A stretch of DNA of 64,000 bases from Tethya wilhelma (GCA_964030475.1 CAXIPT010000009.1:2662812-2726811), one strand, 5' to 3'; positions 1 through 11,516 are shown, counted from the stretch's first letter. Notes: generated by a model not told the origin, from the sequence alone. Program-made: numbers and translations.

Positions 1-1729
1 TACTCAAGGACATTCAGACTATACTATTATTATTATAATTATATACAAATGAAGGGAGTGTAATGGCCTGAGTATTACGTAGCTAATTAAGTCTCAGTGG
101 TACACGTTTTGCTTCAGTACATAACTATAAACGTATATTATGGCAAAGGAGCCAATAATGCAGCAACTACATGACATTGTTGTATATACTTCTAGTTCTA
201 GACATGTTCTAGTAACATGCATATGTCAGCATAAATGCAAGTCATTTTTTAAATGATATTATAGCCACGACAGTCTAATGCAACTTAGTGCAGAACACTG
301 ACTAAGTTCAATTCAACATGCACGTGACGCATAAACTTTGACCTTTGCGGCATTCGGCCTGTACCTAACAGGAACCTTTCAGTAAAATATCGCATATTTT
401 CCGTGTTATAATTATATTCAACTGCACATAAATTTAACGGGGGACATATATGACTTCCGGTACACTGGCGATTTGACTGAGCAGGGAAATATCTAACCAC
501 AAACAGGGAAATATCACTAGGATTATAATTATTTACTAGAACTGTGCGTGAGAACTCATTATTCAGTATTTAGAAAAAAGTGCTCATTGCACAGTGCTGA
601 GACTTTACACACTAGCTCAGCTATAATTTATGCTAACCTAGGCTGAATTTGGTTGTTTGCACAAGTTTAGCTAACTGAAGCGAAGAGCTCAAAATTTAGC
701 ATTTTTTTGACGTCAAATATCTGCAACAGTAGGCTTAGTGGAGTGAATCAAGGCAGACACGCATGCAGAAATACAACTGTAATTGCGAGGGTCTAGCGAA
801 GAGTTTTTAAAAAATAGCTTACTTGCTTGGGAAATATAGTGAGGTTTGTTGATTCTTGACTCACGCTGAGGTAGGGTCTGCTCACTGTACGAGTGTCTCG
901 TTCATTTTACAAAGCAGTATTCCCCCAAAAACTCTTCGCCAGACCCTAATCAGCATAAAAAACAAGCTCTGGAAGCACTAAAACAAAGATGAACTGCCTT
1001 ATCTATGCCTATGTTTGACGTCAAAAATTTTATGGCCACATCTCCGCCATTTTGAGCTAAACTGATATTGATTTTGACGTGTCTGTTTTTTTGTTTTTTT
1101 TTGCACAAAACTGTGACAAAGTCACCGGGCCCTTATGGTTGGCATACTAGAATTTATTACCATGATTATCATACTGAATTTTTGCTATAGCTTTCCTAAA
1201 AAGTAAGTTTTTACTACTGCAACAATATTACGAAACCAATATAGGCCTGAGTTGTACACTCTCCTTCGCGCTGCTTCGCAACACTGCTCCTAAGCTCCTG
1301 GCTAAAGCTAGCTCACGGTCGACGTCAGGTCACTAAGCTCGAGTGTACTTGTCAAAGCAATTATTACTGCTAAAGTCATACAGACAGTGTAACTGCTACG
1401 TTTTTATAGTACCACTTACCTACCTTACACACGCAGCTCCTAGTTCTCAAGTTGCAGCCTGCAACCTGTCGATCGCGATAATCTACGTAGCTCATTAATT
1501 CAGTATTTATAAGCTTGCATGTTTGCATGCAAAGTCTACAAAAAAAAAAAAAAAGCAAAAAAAAAACAACAAAAAAACGTATCATGATGTATAAATAATT
1601 ATTACTATGTACGCATCTATAGCAGCTGCTGCTAACAGTTTATTATACAAACTTGGCATTTCAATAAACTATATAGATATATAATAGAAAGTTAAGAGTC
1701 TATATAATTGCTCTGGCTTTAATGGCCAT
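1..1729. other. Noncoding, AT-rich flank
   Basis: No exon with credible splice sites or protein-like composition is visible on either strand. The stretch contains a small inverted-repeat element (788-947), an A-rich tract near 1540-1575 and, at 1639-1644, a minus-strand AATAAA that fits the polyadenylation signal of the gene ending at 1730. Confidence 0.6.
788..947. mobile_element. MITE-like element with AGGGTCT...AGACCCT ends
   Basis: The left end AGGGTCTAGCGAAGAGTTTTT is mirrored at the right end by AAAACTCTTCGCCAGACCCT, giving about 20 bp of nearly perfect terminal inverted repeat around a 120 bp core with no coding capacity. The motif GTCTGGC/GCGAAGAG recurs in a perfect palindrome at 14918-14953 and, less well, in the element at 33733-34374, so this looks like a local family. 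I did not find a clear target duplication. Confidence 0.55.
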
Positions 1730-2218
1730 TCACTGAAAGATCACAGCTACTCCAGCAAAGAGGGCAACAACAAGGAGACTCACAAAAGAGAAACTTGGAG
1801 GGGCACCATTCAACTGGGCACAACCTAAAATGATCAAGAAAATAAATTTAGATAGATACCTTGACTGCAGGAAAGGGTTTGAAATACCTTCATTAATCTG
1901 ATCCACAGCAGATTGAAGCTCAGCTGATAGTGATCCAGAATTACCACAATCTCTGATTGTAGTAGTTACACAAGAACCTTGGCAAAACTGCCTGGTTTTG
2001 TCAACAATTTCTTGAGCTGTGTCATCGGGATTAAGCTATATACGGTTGGTATGATCATGTGTAGGATGTACCTAAATCAGCGTGAACCTCAGAATAATAC
2101 TTACCATGTTAGCAAAATCAAGAACACACTGGTTGAGAGCAGCTAGGTCACAGGATTGCGTGTAGACCACTCCCAAGACGGCGGCAAACACCAAGGCAGC
2201 AACAAACATAGACTTCAT
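1730..2218 (-). CDS. Small secreted cysteine protein with hydrophobic C-terminus, copy 1
   Basis: Three exons on the minus strand: 2218-2105, 2035-1888 and 1824-1730 (phases 0 and 1), giving about 118 residues. It starts MKSMFVAALVFAAVLGVV, a clear signal peptide, followed by a mature part with regularly placed cysteines (QSCDLAALNQC, RQFCQGSC, IRDCGN, GCAQLNG) and ends in a hydrophobic segment (SLLVVALFAGVAVIFQ), so it could be membrane- or GPI-anchored. A minus-strand TATA box lies at 2311-2318 and an AATAAA lies 86 bases past the stop. The intact paralogue at 24415-24898 has the same exon lengths and phases. I do not recognise the family; function unknown. Confidence 0.8.
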
Positions 2219-2308
2219 TTTCTTAAGAATATAGAAATTATAGATCCTTCACTTCTCTTTTGAAAATCGCCAACTCAACTCCAACTGACTTGGTCCAATG
2301 TGCAACAG

Positions 2309-2320
2309 GTTTTTATAGTG
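2309..2320 (-). promoter_or_regulatory. TATA box of the small secreted protein gene, copy 1
   Basis: On the minus strand the sequence reads CACTATAAAAACC about 95 bases before the ATG at 2218. The same box is at the same distance upstream of the paralogue (24988-25000), which supports its being the core promoter. Confidence 0.65.
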
Positions 2321-4089
2321 CAAAATGATCCCGGCTGCAAAGTCTCACGCGCGCGTTACGCATTACGCAAGGCGCAGTCGCACTGTTGCGCCCTTTTTTT
2401 TCCCGTAACTGTGCGAAATAGTTACATTCCGATGATGTATTTCCAGATTGAGTTTTTGATTTTTGGGCCTGGAATTCAAGAGAGTCGCATATTATTTGTC
2501 CACGTGTTTGCGATCGAGAACGCGTAGATTTAGCGTTAAATTGAATTGAACTTATTTCATCCACAGTGGAAAGGGTGTACAGAAGGCTGTGCAGCCTATG
2601 GTGTGTACTCCTCTACACAAATTAACACAGACAGATTAGGTCCTTAAAAAAAGTAGTAAGAAGCTACTTACGAATGATAAAAGTGGTTAAAAGAGAAAAT
2701 TAGAAAATTGGTTGTTGGTCTAAAAAGTACTCTGTTAGTTTGCTAGCGAAGAGTAATACTAGAGCTTTTCATGAGCGTTGGCTGTATTTGAAGAGCGTAG
2801 AGACTCATACTAGCGCTGGTCTATATTCTGTGCGCAGGAATTACGTGAACAATATGGCTTCATTACGTCACGTAAGTTCAATATCTAGTACATACTATAC
2901 TACGGCTTCCCGTGCGACTGCGCCTTTAATTACGCATGGCAACAGAATATTAATGCTGTTGCATGGTAAAGATAATTTTGATAATTAAACAACTATATGC
3001 ATGGTGGTGTTTTAGTCGGTGAAAAAAAAAAAACAAAACAAAACAAGCGCTGCCATCATCAAAATTCAATAATATAATATAGATGTTCCTTTTGTGCACG
3101 ACCAGGATCAGCTATAAATGTGGCTTGATGCCTCTGAGTCAATGCAGGAATGTACCTAAATTGATCCATATGCACACACATGCATGCTCATGTCAAACAA
3201 GTTTCTATGACATAACAAGAGTATAATAATAATAATAATAATAGTAAAGGGAGAGTGTTGAACTGCCATAACGGTAACCGCTATATACAGCTGTTTGACA
3301 AACAGCAAGTGTGAAGCCACAACGGACATGCACATGCACTTGTACTTTAAGTGGGAGCCGGAGGCTGTTCTCAGAGGAGGTATGACACAAGTGCGCCTTT
3401 GCTGAGCTGGCAAGCAAGTGCACGTGATCAACTCTCATTGTGCAGTATCACAGTCACATGATTAGAATGTAATTAACAGACTTGCCAGCTCAGCAAAGGT
3501 GCACTCATGTCGTACCTTAATTCTCTGGGCTGTTTCTATATGCATATATACATACGAATAGCATTATTATATAAAGGTCGTGAACCTGTCAAACAGTTGT
3601 AACACAGTACTATGGCAGTTCGACACTCTCCCTTTAGTCATAATACTCTTGGACATAATCATAAATAATTATCATGTAATACATACGTGGCAGGGATATA
3701 ATTATTTTTTATCTTGATCATCAATATCAAGCTTGAACAAGCTTGATCACTTGACTCTTGTTGACTCTGAGAACCCATGACCGTGGGTGCATGAGTGTCA
3801 TACACCTTGACGATTGACTCTGAAACTGGCAAACCCTGCTGTTGTGTGCCAACCTGAAACTGATTTTTTTAAGTTTTTTTTTTTTTTTCGTCTAGAATAA
3901 TTCTGAACGAAAACACATGTGCATGGACACACAAGTAGCACAAATACATACAATTGCTAACAAGGCTGCATACCCTAGGACAAAGACAATTGTATAGTAT
4001 CCTGATAAGATAACACAAATTCAGTATTGGAGTCACATATAAGTATATTACGTGAATAACAATAGTTATTTTACTTATGATGCATGATG
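2321..4089. other. Noncoding region with a large palindrome
   Basis: No supported gene. It holds an ATT/AAT microsatellite (3222-3243), a large imperfect palindrome (3188-3666) and poly-A/poly-T tracts near 3025 and 3870. Confidence 0.5.
3188..3666. repeat. Imperfect palindrome, arms about 200 bp
   Basis: The left arm (about 3188-3420) and right arm (about 3478-3666) are inverted copies. Both carry TAAAGGGAGAGTGT, AACTGCCAT, CTGTTTGACA and TTTGCTGAGCTGGCAAG in mirrored order. The arms have diverged by substitutions and indels, and the left arm alone carries an AAT microsatellite. The structure resembles an old fold-back transposable element; no coding sequence. Confidence 0.65.
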
Positions 4090-4880
4090 AGAGTAAAGAT
4101 AAGTCATGACACTTTGTTTGAAAGATAAGATTGTTGAGCTGGCTTGGACATCACTCGGTAGACTATTCCACTGGGATATAGTATGTGGGGAAAAGGAATT
4201 CATGTACCCATTGTGTGGCATAGTGGTCTCACAAATTGAATGGAGCTAGAGTTTCTCAAGTTAAAAGGTATATACTATCAGCCTGTATGCCTCTGTAATG
4301 GAGCCTCTAGGAAAATGAAGGAGCCACTCAAAATTTGGTAGAAGTACGAAAGCTTTAAGTATTCTCTCCTCAATGACAGTGTTGGTAGATTAGCAACATT
4401 TAGGGGATGTTCATAGTCACTGTTCCAGTTTTTAGTGCAAAATTGGAATATGCTGCTCCTGTCTGGGATCCACATCATGTGACTATAAGCCAAAAGCTTG
4501 AAAAATTTGCACTAAAAATTTGATCTAATGAGAGAGAGATACAGTTGTTTTAGGGTGTCTTGAGTTGAGTACTGGTTAAATTTTCTGTAAATTAATCCTA
4601 GATGCTTTGATGTACTCTAGCTATTGCATAGTTCATCAACATGTTTCATCCAGGATAAATTGCAGGAGAGCCAAACTCCCAAATATTTGTAACTATCAAC
4701 TTTTTCAAGGGGAGAGACTAGTTGCTGGTAGTATATAGGATTGGTTTTTCTCAATACAACCATGTATTGGCATTTTGAAGGAAGCAGGTTAGATTTGGGC
4801 CAGCATATTTGAGATCACAGTAACTGTCACAAAATTCCTTGGATGCATGGTCAGTTTACTGTGTCATGAAATTAAAAGGA
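4090..4880 (-). mobile_element. Dead LINE (non-LTR retrotransposon) reverse-transcriptase C-terminal fragment
   Basis: Minus-strand reading gives peptides typical of the end of a LINE reverse transcriptase: VDSYKYLGVWLSCNLSW then LGLIYRKFNQYS then QLYLSLIRS, and later KNWNSDYEHPLNVANLPTLS. Stops and frameshifts break it. The expected block LEYAAPVWDPHH between these peptides is present but lies on the plus strand (about 4441-4506), flanked by inverted 13-mers TTTTTAGTGCAAA and TTTGCACTAAAAA. The fragment is therefore a truncated, inactivated copy that has also suffered a tiny inversion. The clade is not assignable from this much sequence. Confidence 0.75.
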
Positions 4881-5560
4881 AATGCCAAACTTACCTAGCC
4901 TCCAAATAATTGCAACATTAAGGATGCAAGAATGCAATAATTATATTCATAGTTTGTATAGGTGTACACTGATGGTTGGTCACCCATAACATGGCATTTT
5001 GCTACCTGACCCTTAACTTCTAGTAAACAGGATAATGAATTTAATTAAGCTGTTGCTATCCCATGCACACACTGCATGTACAATAATTATTATTAGTTAT
5101 AATGACAGTTATATTATTGCAAGAGTTTGGCACTCAGTATATATCACATTATCTCAGCTCTGGTCAATGGCAAGTCAGTGACCCGACTGCTCTGTCCAGT
5201 ACTAATCCTCCCTCGGAGGAAACACCACTGAAGACCCTCATGCATGGTGGCCTGTGTCTCATGGCTGATAACAAGTTGTAACTATGATGAGACACTGAGG
5301 TGATCATGAGGCTCAGTTGTACCTAAGCCTGTCATGAATGATACTTTTAGAGCTATATAGGAATGTATATTATTATAATATATATATAGCAATAACTTTT
5401 AATTTGTGCTATAGTGAGCATGCGTGTGCAAGTATCTATATGTATGCTTTATTACTAAGACCCACATACAGACTTTGTGCATTTATGTAAATAGCTATAT
5501 CAAGGCCCTTCCTATAAGTGATGTGTGCTTAATACATATACTGTATTTTCCCCAGCACTT
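4881..5560. other. Noncoding, nothing recognised
   Basis: AT-rich DNA without supported exons or clear repeats on either strand. Confidence 0.45.
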
Positions 5561-5572
5561 TCCCTTATGCCA

Positions 5573-5731
5573 ACAGAGCCAAAAACATCAAGAATTCGAA
5601 CAAACCTTGTATCTGTGCACTGAACGAAAACCCAAAGGATGCTCTTATAGCACATGTATTAGCTGAAATAGCACACGTATTAGCTGAAAATGGTGCTCCT
5701 GGAACAGATAGATGTGCCACCTGGAATCACA
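5573..5731 (+). other. Possible orphan exon
   Basis: An open stretch after a candidate AG acceptor and before the donor at 5732 (CAG/GTAAAG) reads protein-like, with NENPKDALIAHVLAE followed by a direct repeat IAHVLAE and then NGAPGTDRC. No neighbouring exon could be joined to it and the family is not recognised. It may be a relic or chance. Confidence 0.25.
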
Positions 5732-5927
5732 GGTAAAGAAAAATAAACTCTAGTAAAATTGATCGTGTTTCTATAGGCTAATCTCTTTGACAGCTAGTAT
5801 GCACAATTAGTCATCCTATGCATGGTCATTGGTGATCTTTACTGAATAGTTGTGTGAAATTGAAAGTCGCATGTATGCTCAGTTGCAAAAGTTAAGAATT
5901 TGCCAATCTACGATATTTATAGTATAA

Positions 5928-6116
5928 TTATCTGAAACCATATGTGCGTATTACGGTTGGTGGCTGTTTGTTCTGACTCTTCACAGCTATGTCGCAAGTT
6001 GGAGGATTGTAGACGGGCAGGAAGTATGTCTCGTTGAGGCCACCAGTTTGTTTGATGACGATGGCATCATGCATGAGATCTTCAACTCTCTCACTGGTGA
6101 GTGGGTAGGCTCTACA
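5928..6116 (-). other. Possible terminal exon, minus strand
   Basis: After a minus-strand acceptor (TTGTAG near 6116) an open frame of about 62 codons reads YPLTSERVEDLMHD, GGLNETYFLPVYNPP and RTYGFR before a stop. The composition is coding-like, but the sequence upstream on this strand is the GLYAT relic and no partner exon was found. Treat it as a candidate orphan exon or retrocopied fragment. Confidence 0.3.
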
Positions 6117-6284
6117 ATAACTTGAACTCACAACTCTTAATCAAATTCATTATCTATACAAACTGTGAATTATATCACAAAAGAGGTGAAAGCGGGTGGG
6201 GCACAAGTATAAACAGGAAAATGAATTTGATTAAGGTTGGTGTATTTTGAGTGGGCAGTACTTTTGCTATCGCTGATTTAATTA

Positions 6285-6618
6285 GTGGATCTTGAAGGGG
6301 TGTGTCCAAGATTTCTATAGCAAAATATACAATTGTATAAAATATACAACATGTGGCATTTTCAAAACTGACGATGGTTCAAACACACTGGTGGCTTGGG
6401 GTATGCAGTACTCACACGGAGAAATAGGACACATTTATACCTACCCAGAGTATCGTGGCAAAGGACTAGCTACTATTATCACCCGGGAGATATGCAAATC
6501 TGTTGTTGCTGACGGACTCACTCCTGAAGTGTTGGTGGAAGTTGGAAATCCAGTAGCTGAACTTTTCTGAAGATTGGATTTGTAGAATCAGGCTACAAGA
6601 TCAATACATTTGGCTAAG
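6285..6618 (+). pseudogene. GLYAT-like acyltransferase relic, C-terminal exon only
   Basis: Only the last exon of the GLYAT-like gene family is present. The acetyl-CoA-binding core is well kept (GEIGHIYTYPEYRGKGLAT, then VEVGNPVAELF) but the N-terminal part of the exon is degenerate, and a one-base deletion near 6567-6570 turns the expected LKIGF into a stop. The reading then continues one frame over as KIGFVESGY to a stop after 6615. No upstream exons 1-4 were found. It is the first unit of the tandem array. Confidence 0.8.
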
Positions 6619-6826
6619 AATAGTCATCTCTGTAACTATATGTAATAACAGCTACTTCCCTCACTATAATTTGCTCTCACTATAAATTTGCTCTTTTATC
6701 TATGGTACGTACGCGTGGCACATCCATGGACCGTAAATGTTTTTCTGCGCATGCGTCCCGGGCATTACGTATGCGCGAGACCGATCTTCGCGCGCGAGAG
6801 TAACGACTGAGCTGCATGACATTGTT

Positions 6827-6838
6827 GGTAAAGATCAT
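6827..6838 (+). promoter_or_regulatory. TTGGTAAAGATC upstream motif
   Basis: This 12-mer lies just upstream of the start codon of GLYAT copy 1. The same or nearly the same word occurs in the matching place before copies 3, 5, 6 and 7, and as GGTAAAGATC before TRMT6 at about 45946. It is absent before copy 2. It is a candidate shared core-promoter or initiator element. Confidence 0.5.
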
Positions 6839-6866
6839 CCTGCTTTCATTCCAACTAGTGCTCATC

Positions 6867-8449
6867 ATGGTAGTCATAGTGAAAGAAACAAAGGAACTTG
6901 AGGAACTTGAGGCCAAGTTAAAGAATATTAATGACCCTGAAAAGAACAGTGTATGTCTGTTATATCACGGTCGAATTTTGATACATATTTTGTGTGTACC
7001 TTGTGTTCTATGCCGTTCTACATAGGTGATTGGTTGTTTATATAAATTAAGGAAAGGTAAAATTGATGCCAGAGTTTTCACTGATGCTTGGCCGAATGTC
7101 TCAGCTGTTGTGTTCCAACCTGAAAAGGTATGAGATTGTTTTCTAATAATTATTCACATCAACTTGGCATGTACATGCAGCGGGTCATGCCAGCAGGCAT
7201 CAGTGGTTCAAGTGGCATACTAGCCAGACTCTCCACAAAAAAACTTGAATCCAGCAAGAGTCTGGTCAGTTTGATTCATTTTTGTATGCTAAACTCATTC
7301 TCATTAATGTTACCACTCCAGAATATAGTAATTTTTGGCAATTCTGTGTTACTGCATTGTTGCCTTGTGTGCAGCGCAAGTTATTGTGAACCTGTCTTAT
7401 ACAAGGCAGTGTAGGTTGTATAGATTTATCTTTTGTAAACTGCAATGCACACACATGAATGCAGTGCAGATTTTCAAAGATTCTGTATATACTGAGAATG
7501 AGTTTAGCATACGCAATTGACTAGACTCCCATTTGCAAAGGATCTATTGACAGGTACTTAAAGCCTGTGTACTACCTGTATATAGTTTGAATCGACGTTG
7601 ACTGCAATAATCTGTTGGGATGTACATGTACATTGATCCCTAATATAATTCTATCCACATTACAATAGGATAATATTATAGATACTGTTGTGCATCATCA
7701 GCCAATGCTCTTGTTGTTGTTCTTAAAGGCACTGGACTTGTAACATCTCATTCTGAAATAAAACCATTGTTTGGTAAATTATTGCTAAGTATTAATAAAA
7801 ATATTATTATGCTAGTCACAATGTTATCACACTTATAACTACGTATACAGCTGTTGCAAAACATCACACTGGTCACATACTTGAAGAGTTTCCAGAACTA
7901 AAAGTAACGCTATAGAAGGAACACATTATCTTTTACCACAGCAATTAATGCGGAGAGAAATAAATGGACTGAGGTATCAAAAATTGGTTTGTATTTGATG
8001 TACAATGTCATGTGTCTTGTATTTCTTAAATCAGATCATGTCCAAGTGATTTTGTTGTTGGTGACCTTGATCCTTTGGAACATGCTGAACAAGTTGCTTC
8101 TCACTGGAAGTATCTTGAAAATGGACCAAGAAAGACAGCTTACTTCAAGTTGTACATAGAAGCTGGTCACTCTTGTGGTGTTTTCAAGGCTGGTGACATG
8201 AGTAAACCAGTAGCATGGGGTGTACAGTACCTGAATGGAGACATAGGACATGTTTTCACTCTCCCTGATTACAGAAACAGAGGACTAGCTAGCATTGTAG
8301 TTAGTGAACTCTGCAAGTTGATCGCTGCTGATGGATTGACTCCATCATTGACTGTTGAAGCAGGCAACCCAGTGGCTTGTGTGTTTGTAAAACTAGGGTT
8401 TGTAGAATCAGGTAGCGTTAGCTTTGTCATGCCACTTCCGGATCTATGA
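6867..8449 (+). pseudogene. GLYAT-like acyltransferase, copy 1 (frameshifted)
   Basis: All five exons of the family are present: 6867-6950, 7026-7127, 7669-7773, 7851-7973 and 8035-8449. Compared with copy 2, exon 3 has two extra bases (near 7677-7680) and exon 4 has two extra bases that create an in-frame TAG (near 7912). Together they destroy the frame before the catalytic exon, which is itself intact and includes the GHVFTLPDYRNRGLAS motif. The promoter-proximal TTGGTAAAGATC motif is kept 39 bases before the ATG. Either a recent pseudogene or two sequencing errors; both insertions being two bases in low-complexity AT makes error possible. Confidence 0.75.
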
Positions 8450-8461
8450 TGATAATTTCCT

Positions 8462-8722
8462 CTATAATCAGATCAATCAATCAATATTCATCGTAAAGCC
8501 CAAGTGGACACGTGTACACAAATGAATATACAAACAAAAAAAGGACATAGGAACCGAGTACTCAAAGACATTACAACAACTGAGAGGACAACCTCACTGC
8601 CGGGTGAGATAAAAAGACTTGAAAGTAAAACAGATTGTACAAACAAGTGAAAAAAAACATTGGAAATGTAATGAGACATAGGAATGGCCAAATCGTAAAA
8701 AAGAAAGCAAACAAGATGGAAT
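8462..8722. repeat. Dispersed repeat replacing the promoter of GLYAT copy 2
   Basis: The words AATGTAATGAGACATAGGAATG and CCAAATCGTAAAAAAGAAAGCAAA here recur, diverged, at 22865-22905 and inverted at 23078-23103. The copy 1/copy 2 homology begins immediately to its right, so this repeat lies exactly at the duplication breakpoint. Type of element not determined. Confidence 0.5.
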
Positions 8723-8753
8723 AGCTTTGCTTTCATTCCAACTAGTGCTCACC

Positions 8754-10188
8754 ATGGTAGTCATAGTGAAAGAAACAAAGGATCTTGAGGAACTTGAGGC
8801 CAAGTTAAAGAATATTAATGACCCTGAAAAGAACAGTGTATGTCTGTTATATCACGGTCGAATTTTGATACGTATTTTGTGTGTACCTTGTGTTCTATGC
8901 CGTTCTACATAGGTGATTGGTTGTTTATATAAATTAAGGAAAGGTAAAATTGATGCCAGAGTTTTCACTGATGCTTGGCCGAATGTCTCAGCTGTTGTGT
9001 TCCAACCTGAAAAGGTATGAGATTGTTTTCTAATAATTATTCACATCAACTTGGCATGTGACATGCTGGTCATGCCAGCAGGCATCAGTGGTTGGCATAC
9101 TCAGACTCTCCACAAAAAAACTTGAATCCAGCAAGAGTCTGGTCAGTTTGATTCATTTTTGTATGCTAAACTCATTCTCATTAATGTTACCACTCCAGAA
9201 TATAGTAATTTTTGGCAATTCTGTGTTACTGCGTTGTTGCCTTGTGTGCGGCGCAAGTTATTGTGAACCTGTCTTACAAGGCAGTGTAGGTTGTATAGAT
9301 TTATCTTTTGTAAACTGCAATGCACACACATGAATGTAGTGCAGATGGTCAAAGATTCTCTATATACTGAGAATGAGTTTAGCATACGCAATTGACTAGA
9401 CTCCCATTTGCAAAGGATCTATGATTGACAGGTACTTAAAGCCTGTGTACTACCTGTATATATTTTGAATGACGTTGACTAGGCCCAGATAAATAATGCT
9501 TTTCTTTCCTACCTATAATTCCCTTCTTCAGTGCTAGCAAAAATATCCTATAATGCTTTCAAATTGTACCTATATTGCTCATTATTGCTCATTATTGCTT
9601 CACCAGAATTGACAAAACAATGAAGGCACCAAGGTGCATAACCCTTGGTGCGTACATAGGCAATATAATATTAGACTACACAATAAACTGCTATAATATA
9701 TCAAATACCATCAAAACACTTATAAGATTCAGTATAATTATGTCTGTATAATGTAGTTGGATGAGTGTGTATCAATAAGCAGGTCTGCAGCTATGTTATG
9801 GGACTCGCTCAGGCTCGCCCCTCATGCATGCTTGCCCCAAAATTTTAACAGGATGAATGGGTGTGGCCTCGAAGCTTAGCTCAGATAGGCTGAAAAGCCT
9901 CAGATTTCAGACTCTATAGGCTTTTGTTGCTTTGTAAAAGGACCTCAGGCCATTTCATATCAGTAGCTAAGCTTCTACTGTCTATGCTATGAAGCTCGCT
10001 CAGGCTCGTCCCCCAAAATTATGGGTGTGGCCTCGAAGCTTAGCGCTCAAAGAGGCTGAAAAGCTTCATATCTCAGGAACTACAGGCTTTTGTTAAATTC
10101 TTTGTGTAATTTTTTTAGATAATCTCGATTATTTTACCTTGGTATGCCGCTTTTGAAGACTGGAGCTGCCGTTCTTGAGATATAGTTG

Positions 10189-10227
<39 letters not shown>

Positions 10228-11391
10228 AAACGACTACCATAACCCCTGCTGCGCATGCGCACCAAGGGTTAATTACAAAAACACTGATTTTAAAATGTAC
10301 AAACTAATGATTGTTCTACAGAGCATTTATTTTACTAAACTAGGCCTCAAGTACATTTGTTGCTTTGACTTGAATGAAATTTACAGGACAACAATTGAAC
10401 ATAGTGGTCCAATTTTAAAATCTTTGGTTGCTTGAAGATGAATGCTTTAAATGCACTCAAAAGTTACCTATAATGCTCAAATATTGCTCATTGCTTTTAG
10501 CTACCTATAATGCTCAAAAAAAATGCCAGCATTATTTATCTGGGCCTAACGTTGACTACAATAATCTGTTGGGGTGTACATTGATCCCTAATATAATTCT
10601 ATCCACATTACAATAGGACAATATTAGATACTGTTGTGCATCATCAGCCAATGCTCTTGTTGTTGTTCTTAAAGGCACTGGACTTGTAACATCTCATTCT
10701 GAAATAAAACCATTGTTTGGTAAATTATTGCTAAGTATTAATAATAATTATTATGCTAGTCACAATGTTATCACACTTATAACTACGTATACAGCTGTTG
10801 CAAAACATCACATTGGTCACATACTTGAAGAGTTTCCAGAACTAAAAGTAACGCTAGAAGGAACACATTATCTTTTACCACGACAATTAATGCGGAGAGA
10901 ATATAATGGACTGAAGTATCAAAAATTGGTTTGTATTTGATGTACAATGTCATGTGTCTTGTATTTCTTAAATCAGATCATGTCCAAGTGATTTTGTTGT
11001 TGGTGATCTTGATCCTTTGGAACATGCTGAACAAGTTGCTTCTCACTGGAAGTATCTTGAAAATGGACCAAGAAAGACAGCTTACTTCAAGTTGTACATA
11101 GAAGCTGGTCACTCTTGTGGTGTTTTCAAGACTGGTGACATGAGTAAAACAGTAGCATGGGGTGTACAGTACCTGAATGGAGACATAGGACATGTTTTCA
11201 CTCTCCCTGAGTACAGAAACAGAGGACTAGCTAGCATTGTAGTTAGTGAACTCTGCAAGTTGATTGCTGCTGATGGATTGACTCCATCATTGACTGTTGA
11301 AGTAGGCAACCCAGTGACTTGTGTGTTTCTAAAACTAGGGTTTGTAGAATCAGGTAGCGTTAGCTTTGTCATGCCACTTCCCGATCTATGA
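8754..11391 (+). CDS. GLYAT-like N-acyltransferase, copy 2
   Basis: Five exons, 8754-8837, 8913-9014, 10617-10719, 10795-10915 and 10977-11391, total 825 bases and 274 residues, with consistent phases and GT-AG sites. Exons 1-4 encode a GLYAT-type N-terminal domain (SVIGCLYKLRKGKIDARVF, DAWPNVSAVV, AKHHIGHILEEFP). Exon 5 encodes the GNAT/FR47-like C-terminal domain with the acetyl-CoA loop RNRGLA in GHVFTLPEYRNRGLAS and the ADGLTPSLTVEVGNP strand. Members transfer acyl groups from acyl-CoA to small amines such as glycine; substrate and compartment here are unknown and no targeting peptide is evident. Intron 2 holds a hAT-type element. The upstream motif of its sisters has been replaced by a dispersed repeat. 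Confidence 0.85.
9480..10548. mobile_element. Non-autonomous hAT-type element in intron 2 of GLYAT copy 2
   Basis: Terminal inverted repeats TAGGCCCAGATAAATAAT and ATTATTTATCTGGGCCTA delimit 1069 bases and are flanked by a perfect 8 bp direct repeat ACGTTGAC (9472-9479 and 10549-10556). Copy 1 has one ACGTTGAC at the matching place and no insert. An 8 bp duplication and TA-starting ends are typical of the hAT superfamily. Subterminal regions carry repeated CCTATAATGCT and ATTGCTCATT words. The core holds two diverged copies of a roughly 150 bp unit (9790-9945 and 9985-10095) and a CA microsatellite (10189-10222). No transposase is encoded, so it would need an enzyme in trans. Confidence 0.85.
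10189..10222. repeat. (CA)n microsatellite
   Basis: Seventeen CA units inside the hAT-type element. Confidence 0.9.
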
Positions 11392-11516
11392 TAATGATTT
11401 CCTGTATATTAGTGTATAATCAGATTCTACTATTGCATGCACATCAAAATTGCACTCCCGGGACTGTGTTATTTTGGTTTACATTTCTATACTGCCTGCA
11501 TGAACGAAAGCAAATT

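Noticed and set aside
2740..2988. 82-codon frame at 2740-2988
   Set aside because: No ATG at the 5' end, no homology pattern and no splice sites.
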